Shown here one piece after another: positions 21,582 to 27,063 of a stretch of DNA of 30,763 bases. The stretch covers positions 1 to 30,763 of IMG/VR virus record IMGVR_UViG_3300037119_003463. The stretch is one strand, 5' to 3'. The notes under the pieces are model-generated. The model searched no databases. It worked only from the letters and a program-made list of their open reading frames with translations, and had not been told where the DNA came from. A program made the position numbers and the translations under genes. This DNA comes from a virus. The first letter of the stretch is position 1. The number at the start of each line of letters is the position of its first letter.

Positions 21582-21814
21582 TGTTCTCTCTCATGCGGGA
21601 GCCCCAAAGCCTCACGGGCGATGTTGCGCATTTTGATGATGACCTCCCAATCAGGATCAGGTTCGTCTAGGGTGGCTGGCGGGTCTTCGGTTAGACTTTC
21701 CAGCGCCTCCCGTAGCCGCCGGATCTCATTGCGCATCGATGCCGGTGATTCCGGGTCAGGCGGGCCTGCCATCCGTTCGTTTATCTTCCGCTGCCATTCA
21801 TCCATACCGTTCAT
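21578..21814 (-). CDS. Small acidic helical phage protein, 78 aa
   Basis: 78 aa starting MNGMDEWQRKINERMAGPPD. One long helix (ASMRNEIRRLREALESLTED), then an acidic stretch and a short C-terminal helix (VIIKMRNIAREALGLP). ATG overlaps the stop of the VRR-NUC gene. Unknown function. Confidence 0.6.
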   Translation of the reverse strand: MNGMDEWQRKINERMAGPPDPESPASMRNEIRRLREALESLTEDPPATLDEPDPDWEVIIKMRNIAREALGLPHEREQ

Positions 21815-22200
21815 GTCACATCATCTTCCGGAAATGGTGCGGTCGGCTTGATTACGCCCCAAGGTATTAGGATCATTGCCGCAGTGTTGAGTGTTTTGGC
21901 GGAGCCCCACCAATGGCCTAGGTTACTGGCCTTGGCGGCAAACCCTAATTGTGGATCTGAAACCACGCCACGGTGCGCTTTTAATTCCAGCCAGCCCGTT
22001 CTGCCGCCCGGTAGTAGGAAACAGAGATCCGGGACTCCAGGCAATACGCCTTCTGCTTTCAACCGCAACGCAACACGGATATGTCGTAGCTCACCATTGC
22101 CAACGGCAAAATACACAATTTCAGGATTGGCGTATTCAGTCAGGTACTTCATTAGCTTGACCTGGAGAGTGTGCTCTGGTCGGCGGCGTTTCGATTTCAT
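21811..22200 (-). CDS. VRR-NUC nuclease
   Basis: 129 aa, the size of stand-alone phage VRR-NUC proteins. It keeps the conserved order: Glu near the N-terminus (RPEHTLQVKLMKYL), GVLPGVPDLCFLLPGG with catalytic Asp 58, Glu72-x-Lys74 (WLELKAHRG), and a C-terminal LGHWWGSAKTLNTAAMIL helix region. VRR-NUC enzymes are PD-(D/E)XK-fold nucleases, often acting on branched or flapped DNA, so resolution of replication or recombination intermediates is likely. ATG overlaps the 79-aa gene's stop (ATGA). Confidence 0.85.
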   Translation of the reverse strand: MKSKRRRPEHTLQVKLMKYLTEYANPEIVYFAVGNGELRHIRVALRLKAEGVLPGVPDLCFLLPGGRTGWLELKAHRGVVSDPQLGFAAKASNLGHWWGSAKTLNTAAMILIPWGVIKPTAPFPEDDVT

Positions 22201-22436
22201 TGTCGTTCAATTTTGCGGCACAGATCTGCGATTGATTCCATCATGGTATCGCCAAGACCGTGTAGCCCGTCACCTTCACCGTCAATCCAGGCACCATATT
22301 CACCATTTGGCAGTAATTCGGTAATGACAACTAGACGCTCACCACCATCCTCGCGGAAGTAATGTGTCTTGCGGCTATCTTCCATTTTGGCGCTGGGGAC
22401 TGAGAAGATACTGTTATATAACGTCGAACTGTTCAT
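22197..22436 (-). CDS. Small phage protein, 79 aa
   Basis: 79 aa starting MNSSTLYNSIFSVPSAKMED. The body has a beta/alpha pattern (GGERLVVITELLPNGEYGAW, then DTMMESIADLCRKIE). AGGAG lies 9 nt before the ATG. It is coupled to VRR-NUC downstream. An internal ATG at 22385 is possible. No family recognised. Confidence 0.65.
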   Translation of the reverse strand: MNSSTLYNSIFSVPSAKMEDSRKTHYFREDGGERLVVITELLPNGEYGAWIDGEGDGLHGLGDTMMESIADLCRKIERQ

Positions 22437-22660
22437 TGCTCATTGCTCCTTGGGTGGGTGGTGGATAGTGAGTGCGCCCTGAGTGCGCGGCGCTTATAGC
22501 AGCCTGCGCGAATTGTAAAGGGTGGAGCTATCCCCTGTGCGGGGGTTCATCCTTAACCGCTGCCCTTTCAGCGTAGACATATGGTAATTGTTTATCGCAC
22601 CGCAGTGCGTGACGGTTCACATGATCGCCTCCCGGTTGGGCTTAGGGTTGATGGGTTAGC
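22437..22660. other. 224-bp gap with a start-stop site, a peptide frame and a weak promoter
   Basis: The gap lies between the 79-aa and 54-aa minus-strand genes. It holds a GGGAGG-CGATC-ATGTGA start-stop just past the 54-aa gene, a 28-codon frame (22494-22580, minus) with SSTLYNS, and a possible minus-strand promoter (22493-22519). No larger gene is visible on either strand. Confidence 0.5.
22493..22519 (-). promoter_or_regulatory. Possible leftward promoter
   Basis: Minus strand TTTACA, 15 bp, TATAAG, about 55 bp ahead of the 79-aa gene. The -10 box is close to consensus, but the 15-bp spacing is short. It could give a second start for the leftward replication transcript, independent of the promoter at 23108. 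Sequence-only call. Confidence 0.35.
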
Positions 22661-22825
22661 TTACTGAGGCATCGACCAAGTGCCGTCCTCGTTCTTGACG
22701 AAGCCCATGGTCACGGCCTTCTCCAGCGTCTCTTCCTTGACGCGCAGCGCCACGATGTCGTTGATGCGGGCAGAGCTTCCTGTTTGGTGGCTTTGATTGT
22801 CTTGTGGCGGGTCATGATGAGACAC
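22661..22825 (-). CDS. Small phage protein, 54 aa, N-terminus uncertain
   Basis: About 54 aa from a GTG at 22825. The body IVALRVKEETLEKAVTMGFV, then KNEDGTWSMPQ, is clearly coding: third positions are almost all G or C, unlike its neighbours. No ribosome site precedes the GTG. An ATG at 22815 overlaps the 86-aa gene's stop (ATGA), but its frame gives MTRHKTIKATKQEALP and then stops after 34 codons. This suggests either a start codon misread or a frameshift between the two frames. A higher GC3 than the surroundings hints at foreign origin. Confidence 0.55.
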   Translation of the reverse strand: MSHHDPPQDNQSHQTGSSARINDIVALRVKEETLEKAVTMGFVKNEDGTWSMPQ

Positions 22826-23072
22826 CAATTCGTTTGTTGAAAGCCTTGATGTAGGATTGTGGGTTGTCTTGACCTTCGCGGTCGATCCAGCGTTCGTATT
22901 CTTCGCCAAGAGATGGCTTCCCGTTTCGGCCGTGAAACCGAACCAAATATCTTTCTTCGCCAGGACTATCTGTCGGCTTGAGAATTGTCGCTTGGCCTTC
23001 GAATAGTAATCCTTTGTTGGGTGACATTTGGAATACGTTGACAACATCGCCCTTCTTATGAAGGTGGTTCAT
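22812..23072 (-). CDS. Small phage protein, 86 aa
   Basis: 86 aa from the ATG at 23072, with GGAGG 6 nt upstream; a longer in-frame start at 23105 is unlikely because it lies at the probable transcription start. The sequence, with KKGDVVNVFQMSPNKGLLFE then RYLVRFHGRNGKPSLGEEYE and RWIDREG, looks like a small SH3-like or Tudor-like beta barrel. It is the first gene of the leftward operon driven by the consensus promoter at 23108. Function unknown; early regulator is possible. Confidence 0.7.
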   Translation of the reverse strand: MNHLHKKGDVVNVFQMSPNKGLLFEGQATILKPTDSPGEERYLVRFHGRNGKPSLGEEYERWIDREGQDNPQSYIKAFNKRIGVSS

Positions 23073-23107
23073 TTGTATCCTCCAATTTTTCTCTGTCTCT
23101 TGCACAC

Positions 23108-23136
23108 ATTATAGCTTGACAACTCGTCCTTGTCAA
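23108..23136 (-). promoter_or_regulatory. Consensus leftward sigma-70-type promoter
   Basis: Minus strand TTGACA (23136-23131), 17-bp spacer, TATAAT (23113-23108): a perfect -35/-10 match with ideal spacing. It would drive the leftward replication operon beginning with the 86-aa gene (start 23072). Its -35 box is one arm of the shared operator, so a bound repressor would block it. Confidence 0.85.
23116..23136. promoter_or_regulatory. Shared operator, 7-bp inverted repeat
   Basis: TTGACAA-N7-TTGTCAA, a perfect dyad of 21 bp between the two divergent genes. Each arm doubles as the -35 box of one promoter. The XRE-family protein encoded 30 bp away is the most likely binder. One protein dimer here could repress both directions or choose one. 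Confidence 0.7.
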
Positions 23137-23145
23137 CAGTAAATT
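23116..23145 (+). promoter_or_regulatory. Rightward promoter for the repressor operon
   Basis: Plus strand TTGACA (23116-23121), then 17-18 bp, GTAAAT/TAAATT (23139-23145), a weaker -10 than the leftward promoter. AGGAGG (23152-23157) follows, 8 nt before the XRE gene. The operator overlaps this -35 box, so the XRE protein may autoregulate. Confidence 0.6.
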
Positions 23146-23165
23146 AGTGTCAGGAGGTCAGTGAA

Positions 23166-23393
23166 ATGAAAAATAATTTTGGTCTCTTGATCAAGAGAAC
23201 ACGCGAAGAGGGAGGGTTAAGCCTTTTCGCTGCCGCTCGTATCGTAGGTTGCTCTAAGACTCAATTATGGGATTTAGAACAGGGGAGATCGGCTAACCCG
23301 ACAATCCAAACACTAGCGAGGCTGTCGGCAGCATTTGGAATAGAAATCGGCAAATTGGCGCGTATCGCGGCGTATGGAGAGAGAAAACAATGA
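23166..23393 (+). CDS. XRE-family HTH repressor (CI/Cro-like)
   Basis: 75 aa, only a DNA-binding domain. HTH_3 pattern: FGLLIKRTREEGGLSLFAAA, RIVGCSKTQLWDLEQGRSAN, PTIQTLARLSAAFGIEIGKL. No C-terminal dimerisation or RecA-cleavage part, so induction would need another factor. Very strong ribosome site (AGGAGG). It faces the leftward operon across the shared operator, so it is the natural candidate for controlling both promoters. Coupled by ATGA to the YdaS-like gene. Confidence 0.85.
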   Translation: MKNNFGLLIKRTREEGGLSLFAAARIVGCSKTQLWDLEQGRSANPTIQTLARLSAAFGIEIGKLARIAAYGERKQ

Positions 23394-23608
23394 GACAACC
23401 AACCAAGGAACGCCAGATCATTGCCGTAGCTTGTGAGCGGGCCGGTGGCTTGCGAGCGCTGGCGCGCGCCATCGGCATCAATTACCAGAACATTCAGATC
23501 TGGAAACGAATTCCGGCCGAGCGCATGATCGCGATTGAAACCGTCACCGGAATACCTCGTGAGCAATTGCGGCCGGACCTGTTCGTGCCGCGTAGGAAGG
23601 TTGTGTGA
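23390..23608 (+). CDS. YdaS/Cro-like HTH protein
   Basis: 72 aa. The pattern GGLRALARAIGINYQNIQIW-x-RIPAER followed by MIAIETVTGIPREQLRPDLF is typical of the YdaS/Cro-type family of prophage regulators and antitoxin-like proteins. It overlaps the XRE gene stop (ATGA). It may act as the anti-repressor partner in the switch. No YdaT-type toxin is recognised next to it. Confidence 0.85.
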   Translation: MRQPTKERQIIAVACERAGGLRALARAIGINYQNIQIWKRIPAERMIAIETVTGIPREQLRPDLFVPRRKVV

Positions 23609-23808
23609 TGGCTACTGACTGGAGGTCACGCGCCCTCGCCGCCGAGGCTGATCTAACCGCGTTTCGCCGATCGTTTGACGGGCATGTTTACGTTAAGGAC
23701 GAAGAATATGCGGCATTTCATGCGCGGCTCCGATCGGCCGAATCCGATAGAGACAAATACCGCAAGTTATGGATGGATGCTGTTGCGCCACCGGTAGAAC
23801 CGTCATGA
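23608..23808 (+). CDS. Small coiled-coil phage protein, 66 aa
   Basis: 66 aa from the ATG at 23608 (AGGAAGG, 8 nt upstream), overlapping the YdaS-like stop (TGATG). It has Arg/Glu-rich helical repeats: SRALAAEADLTAFRRSFDGH and AAFHARLRSAESDRDKYRKL. Coiled-coil throughout, no motif. Function unknown. Confidence 0.65.
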   Translation: MATDWRSRALAAEADLTAFRRSFDGHVYVKDEEYAAFHARLRSAESDRDKYRKLWMDAVAPPVEPS

Positions 23809-23840
23809 TTATCCACCAGACCAACCACAAAGGGAATAAA

Positions 23841-24068
23841 ATGCCGGAGGAATACACTTTCCCATACTTGCGTGCGTGGGAACGAATGATGCACAGCAGC
23901 GAACGCTATACTAATAGTCGGCTTGCGCTGGCGCACAAGGAAAATGCGCCACATGACGCCATGTGGCGCAGCATTAACGGCAAGTGGCACTGTTTCAGTG
24001 AAATGGCTGATCACAATCACAACAAGGCGCTGATAGCGTCATATGTGAAGGGGATTGAAGATGAATGA
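23841..24068 (+). CDS. Small phage protein, 75 aa
   Basis: 75 aa from the ATG at 23841 (AAAGGG 6 nt upstream); a start at 23805, overlapping the previous stop (ATGA), would add 12 residues. His- and Met-rich: YLRAWERMMHSSERYTNSRL, and KWHCFSEMADHNHNKALIAS. His/Cys grouping might bind a metal. The last bases start the GAAGATGA junction chain. No family recognised. Confidence 0.55.
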   Translation: MPEEYTFPYLRAWERMMHSSERYTNSRLALAHKENAPHDAMWRSINGKWHCFSEMADHNHNKALIASYVKGIEDE

Positions 24069-24231
24069 CAGCTCTAGAAATGTTAAAATAGAAGCACTCA
24101 TTAGGTTGCTGGCGGGTTGGGTTGCCCGTAACCCGGATGCCGTAGCAGGAGATGCAGCGGGCGAGGATCTTCTTGATTTAGTGCGGCGCATTGCGATTCT
24201 AAAAAAGGATTTTGAAGATGAAACGGTCTGA
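24061..24231 (+). CDS. Small phage protein, 56 aa
   Basis: 56 aa: MNDSSRNVKIEALIRLLAGW, then VARNPDAVAGDAAGEDLLDL, a helical acidic domain, ending ILKKDFEDETV. GAAGGGG lies 7 nt before the ATG, which sits in a GAAGATGA start element. It overlaps the previous gene by 8 nt and the next by 14 nt. Its last residues EDETV are encoded by the 16-bp block shared with the next junction. Function unknown. Confidence 0.6.
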   Translation: MNDSSRNVKIEALIRLLAGWVARNPDAVAGDAAGEDLLDLVRRIAILKKDFEDETV

Positions 24232-24374
24232 ATTAGAGCGGTGGATTGCGGAAAGACAGGCAGAACTTGATAAGTTGTTAGAGGAAAATTCACCGGAATA
24301 CATTCACATACGCATGAAGTTTCAAAAGGAACATGATGAATTGGTTAGCAAAGGAATCGAAGATGAAACGGTCT
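24214..24374 (+). repeat. Repeated start-junction block GAAGATGAAACGGTCT (two copies)
   Basis: The 16-bp block occurs at 24214-24229 and 24359-24374. Each copy encodes the EDETV end of one gene and the MKRS start of the next in another frame. A shorter form (GAAGATGA) occurs at two other junctions in the chain. Each is preceded by an A/G-rich ribosome site. Confidence 0.8.
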
Positions 24375-24376
24375 AG
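24218..24376 (+). CDS. Small coiled-coil phage protein, 52 aa
   Basis: 52 aa: MKRSELERWIAERQAELDKL, then LEENSPEYIHIRMKFQKEHD and KGIEDETV. All-helical and coiled-coil. It shares its first four residues (MKRS) with the next gene and its last five (EDETV) with the previous gene through the 16-bp junction repeat. Function unknown. Confidence 0.6.
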   Translation: MKRSELERWIAERQAELDKLLEENSPEYIHIRMKFQKEHDELVSKGIEDETV

Positions 24377-24500
24377 GTCGAAACCAGCTATTTGTTGCAA
24401 ATGCGGTAAAAATCTTGGTGGTCATGTTCCCAAAGATGCCGAGGACGTCACCTGTTTTGCCTGTTGTGAAGTTGAATACCAGAAAAAGGGTCGAAGATGA
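24363..24500 (+). CDS. Small zinc-ribbon protein, 45 aa
   Basis: 45 aa starting MKRSRSKPAICCKCGKNLGG. Cys pattern: C-C-x-C (CCKCG) ... C-x2-CC (CFACC), a small rubredoxin-like or zinc-ribbon fold. Short basic ends. The ATG sits in the repeated junction block. Could bind nucleic acid or act as an adaptor; unknown. Confidence 0.6.
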   Translation: MKRSRSKPAICCKCGKNLGGHVPKDAEDVTCFACCEVEYQKKGRR

Positions 24501-24754
24501 TACGGTTTAGCTTGGTAGTATTGTTCCTCGCGGTGACCGCCTTGTTGATTATAGGATGGGCACCGTCGACACCGCGATATGTATTTGACCAACAAAGCCG
24601 GCCGCGTTCGTCAATCGACATGGATGCCCTGACGGCAGCATTGCGGGAATACGGCATTTGGCGGGAGCAGCACGATCGCAACACGTTCCCGTCAGACATG
24701 CCAAAGGTCGGGGAGACCTATGATCCGGTGACCGGCAATGCGGTTCGAGAATGA
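24497..24754 (+). CDS. Membrane-anchored small protein, 85 aa
   Basis: 85 aa. N-terminal hydrophobic helix (MIRFSLVVLFLAVTALLIIG), then a soluble tail (PRYVFDQQSRPRSSIDMDAL, and FPSDMPKVGETYDPVTGNAV). Single-pass anchor with a probably periplasmic tail. Starts at a GAAGATGA junction; overlaps the zinc-ribbon gene and the next gene (ATGA). Confidence 0.6.
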   Translation: MIRFSLVVLFLAVTALLIIGWAPSTPRYVFDQQSRPRSSIDMDALTAALREYGIWREQHDRNTFPSDMPKVGETYDPVTGNAVRE

Positions 24755-24879
24755 TAACCGTCACAGCTATAGCGCTGATCTTGGCATCTCTTCTGGTGTT
24801 GTTGTGGCCAACGCCGGAGCCAGCGCTGGTTTGCCTGCTAATCGCCTTAGTGTCTCTTGTAATGAGGTTTGCGCCATGA
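24751..24879 (+). CDS. 42-aa membrane microprotein
   Basis: 42 codons: MITVTAIALILASLLVLLWP, then TPEPALVCLLIALVSLVMRF, giving two hydrophobic helices with a PTPEP turn. ATG overlaps the 85-aa gene (ATGA). Two-helix layout fits a small holin, channel or exclusion peptide, but none is shown. Too small for typical gene finders. Confidence 0.5.
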   Translation: MITVTAIALILASLLVLLWPTPEPALVCLLIALVSLVMRFAP

Positions 24880-24956
24880 GCTGGACTCACTTGGACACAT
24901 TTGCGCTGGCGGTATTCTTGTGGATGCTGCTGTTATTGCCAGTGATTTATTGGTGA
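24876..24956 (+). CDS. 26-aa membrane microprotein
   Basis: 26 codons: MSWTHLDTFALAVFLWMLLL, then LPVIYW. One hydrophobic helix, aromatic-rich ends. ATG overlaps the 42-aa gene's TGA (ATGA). It is the first 26 codons of a longer plus-strand frame read from an upstream start, but coupling points to this ATG. Confidence 0.5.
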   Translation: MSWTHLDTFALAVFLWMLLLLPVIYW

Positions 24957-24961
24957 ATGCC

Positions 24962-25060
24962 ATGATGCCTTACGATAAATTTTGTTCTGGCGTGCTCGCT
25001 TTCGTGATCGCTTGGATTTTGACAGTCATCATCATGTCTATCGTGGGACCGTTCCAATGA
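24962..25060 (+). CDS. 32-aa membrane microprotein
   Basis: 32 codons: MMPYDKFCSGVLAFVIAWIL, then TVIIMSIVGPFQ. One hydrophobic helix. It starts 5 nt after the previous stop (start codons at 24962 and 24965). Its last codons overlap the 44-aa gene (ATGA). Confidence 0.45.
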   Translation: MMPYDKFCSGVLAFVIAWILTVIIMSIVGPFQ

Positions 25061-25191
25061 CAGAACAGCAAATCAGATCTGAATATCTATGCGGCGAATG
25101 TGATCTTATCCACGCAATAGAAATGCTTCAGGAGTATTGCGGGATGTCTTCTCGTGAAGCAGAGGAGATAGTTTATAAATGGGAAGATTAA
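25057..25191 (+). CDS. 44-aa soluble acidic microprotein
   Basis: 44 codons: MTEQQIRSEYLCGECDLIHA, then IEMLQEYCGMSSREAEEIVY. CGEC plus a later Cys. Acidic, helical. Overlaps the previous gene (ATGA) and the next. Its only non-membrane neighbour set suggests a cytoplasmic partner for the membrane peptides (inference). Confidence 0.5.
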   Translation: MTEQQIRSEYLCGECDLIHAIEMLQEYCGMSSREAEEIVYKWED

Positions 25192-25292
25192 GCACACGCA
25201 TCTTTTGGACGATCATCCTCACTATCGACAGTGGTTGGGTGCTACTCGCTTTGTCAATCTACTCAGCAAGATCAGGGAGGTATCCGCAATGA
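25179..25292 (+). CDS. 37-aa membrane microprotein
   Basis: 37 codons: MGRLSTRIFWTIILTIDSGW, then VLLALSIYSARSGRYPQ. Basic ends and one weakly split hydrophobic helix (interrupted by DSG). It overlaps the 44-aa gene and its stop overlaps the 178-aa start (ATGA). AGGAGATAG lies 11 nt upstream. Confidence 0.45.
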   Translation: MGRLSTRIFWTIILTIDSGWVLLALSIYSARSGRYPQ

Positions 25293-25825
25293 CCCGTGAA
25301 CAACTTACCGCCGCAGCCGAAGCCGACGAGATTGAAGCCGCGCTTAAGGCTTACTCTAGGAAGCCATTTAGGTGGCTGGTGATATGGGGAAATGGCGATG
25401 AAACGCTCTATGACCATGAGCCACCGGCAACGCCATACGACAAAGAAGTTATCCCGCTTTATTGTAAGCCGTCTGTAACGAATATGGAAACCATTGCCGA
25501 GCTTCGCTATGAGGCAGAGAAGTACAAGAGCCTATATGAGGCCGCTATAGAGCGCGATCCATGGGGGCAGATAAGAAATCAGCCAAGGAAATTAGTTGAT
25601 AATGGTGATCTCTGGATGGCCGAGCAAGGAATGAAGGTGCGCTTGGAAGCACAGGACCCGAGCGGAAAATGGATTGTAATCTTCCCGGCGCAGCTAGAAC
25701 AGATGATCCAGCAAGGTGCAGCAGTCCGAGCCACTGAGGTCGAGTATGATTTGGAGGCGACACCATCACGCCCACGACCCGCGAGGATCCGCCGTCTTGT
25801 GTCCGGAGCGAAAGACCCGTCATGA
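25289..25825 (+). CDS. Phage protein, 178 aa, unknown function
   Basis: 178 aa from the ATG at 25289 (GGGAGG, 8 nt upstream), overlapping the 37-aa gene (ATGA). N-terminal domain MTREQLTAAAEADEIEAALK, then KPFRWLVIWGNGDETLYDHE, and a coiled-coil C-terminus (IAELRYEAEKYKSLYEAAIE) with basic end. N-terminal half resembles small phage proteins of unknown function (from memory). Its last codons overlap the PP-loop gene (ATGA). Confidence 0.6.
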   Translation: MTREQLTAAAEADEIEAALKAYSRKPFRWLVIWGNGDETLYDHEPPATPYDKEVIPLYCKPSVTNMETIAELRYEAEKYKSLYEAAIERDPWGQIRNQPRKLVDNGDLWMAEQGMKVRLEAQDPSGKWIVIFPAQLEQMIQQGAAVRATEVEYDLEATPSRPRPARIRRLVSGAKDPS

Positions 25826-26568
25826 GGCGCACAGTTTCTTGGTTCTCCTGCGGCGCGGCCTCGGCTGTTGCCACTAAGCTGATGCCGACCGCCGTCCCCG
25901 CCTATTGCGAGACTGGCGCAGAGCATCCCGACAACATGCGATTCATGGCCGATTGCGAGGCGTGGTTTGGGCGGCCCGTAGAGCGGCTGAAATCCGGCAC
26001 CTATGCCGACACATGGGACGTGTGGGAACGCACCCGCTGGCTTGCCGGCATCAATGGGGCACGCTGCACAGTCGAGCTAAAGGTTGCCCCTCGCCTTGCT
26101 TGGCAGCGCCCTGACGACATCCATGTGTTCGGCTATACGGCAGACGGCCCAGACAGCGACCGCGCCGCCCGGCTGCGCGCCAACTATCCCGAGCTTACAA
26201 TCGTCACGCCGCTGATCGACCGGGGCATAACCAAGGCGGCCTGTCTGGATATGGTGCAGCGGGCCGGACTCAAGCTGCCGCCGCTCTATGCTCTAGGCTT
26301 CCAGAACAACAATTGCCTGCCGTGCGTCAAGGCGACATCCCCGGCCTATTGGGCGTTGGTCCGCCAGCACTTCCCCGACAAGTTCGACCGGATGGCGAAG
26401 CTATCTCGCGAACTCGACGTGAGGCTATGCCGGCTGAATGACGTTCGGTCATTCATTGACGAGATTCCGGCGGATCAGGAGACGACAAATCCTCTGGCCC
26501 CGTCGTGCGACTTCCTTTGCCACATCGCAGAACAAGACATGGAGTCGGCCAAGGCTCCAGCGCTATGA
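25822..26568 (+). CDS. PAPS-reductase-like PP-loop protein
   Basis: 248 aa. A PP-loop motif SCGAAS (9-14), YCETGAEHPDN (28-38), then C82, NNNCLPCVKA (C165, C168) and SCDFLCH (C229, C233). This is the phage-borne PAPS-reductase/DndC-like superfamily. Such proteins adenylate a substrate and transfer sulfur or are of unknown role. The paired Cys could hold a metal or Fe-S cluster. Higher GC than the neighbours suggests recent acquisition. ATGA overlaps on both sides place it in the accessory operon. Confidence 0.75.
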   Translation: MRRTVSWFSCGAASAVATKLMPTAVPAYCETGAEHPDNMRFMADCEAWFGRPVERLKSGTYADTWDVWERTRWLAGINGARCTVELKVAPRLAWQRPDDIHVFGYTADGPDSDRAARLRANYPELTIVTPLIDRGITKAACLDMVQRAGLKLPPLYALGFQNNNCLPCVKATSPAYWALVRQHFPDKFDRMAKLSRELDVRLCRLNDVRSFIDEIPADQETTNPLAPSCDFLCHIAEQDMESAKAPAL

Positions 26569-26738
26569 CTAACGAAATCGCGACTATCTTTGCAGAGGCC
26601 GAACGTCAGCGTGAAGCGTGGCACAAGCGGATCTCGATTGACTATAAACGCCGGTCAAATCCTGCAATAGAAGGTCATCAAAACGACAGATGGGCGGCTT
26701 CCCTGAAAGGGAAAGCCGCCATAAGACCAGATGATTAA
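26565..26738 (+). CDS. Small phage protein, 57 aa
   Basis: 57 aa from the ATG at 26565, which overlaps the PP-loop stop (ATGA). A helical N-terminus (MTNEIATIFAEAERQREAWH), then RNPAIEGHQNDRWAASLKGK-like residues ending in a hairpin-coding stretch. A longer upstream frame is out of the PP-loop gene and rejected. Function unknown. Confidence 0.6.
   Translation: MTNEIATIFAEAERQREAWHKRISIDYKRRSNPAIEGHQNDRWAASLKGKAAIRPDD
26693..26720. terminator. Strong stem-loop at the convergent operon ends
   Basis: GGCGGCTT-CCCT-GAA-AGGG-A-AAGCCGCC, a 12-bp stem with one bulged A and a GAA loop, inside the final codons of the 57-aa gene and 26 bp from the end of the opposed 90-aa gene. No T run follows on either strand. 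A two-way terminator or mRNA 3' end protector is plausible. Confidence 0.5.
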
Positions 26739-26745
26739 GTAAGGT

Positions 26746-27018
26746 TTAGCGTCGGGCGCGAGTCGCCTGCGGAGCATTGGGGTCCACTGGCGGTTCGACA
26801 GGCGGCGGTACGTTTACATTGAGCGCCGCGTCCATGGCGGTAGCGTCGGAAGTTTCGACGGTGAACACTTCATCGATGGCCGCCTGAATTTCCGGCGTCA
26901 TCGCGTTGGCAAGGGCCGCCTCAAGTTCGGCCTTTTTCGCTTGGAACAGCGCAATAAGTGAACCGGTTCGGGAACTGTTCGCCTTAACGACTTCAAGTGC
27001 TTCTTGAATGGTAGACAT
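26746..27018 (-). CDS. Phage accessory structural-type protein, 90 aa
   Basis: 90 aa from 27018 with AAGGAG 8 nt upstream. A helical N-terminus (EALEVVKANSSRTGSLIALF, then KKAELEAALANAMTPEIQAA), then a Pro-rich tail (VPPPVEPPVDPN). The helix plus Pro-rich tail layout is common in phage small virion accessory proteins (from memory). Last gene of the right-hand minus-strand operon, ending at the convergent stem-loop. Confidence 0.6.
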   Translation of the reverse strand: MSTIQEALEVVKANSSRTGSLIALFQAKKAELEAALANAMTPEIQAAIDEVFTVETSDATAMDAALNVNVPPPVEPPVDPNAPQATRARR

Positions 27019-27063
27019 AGATGGTACTCCTTCATATTCCCTGGGGCCGCCAAGGGTCGGTTT

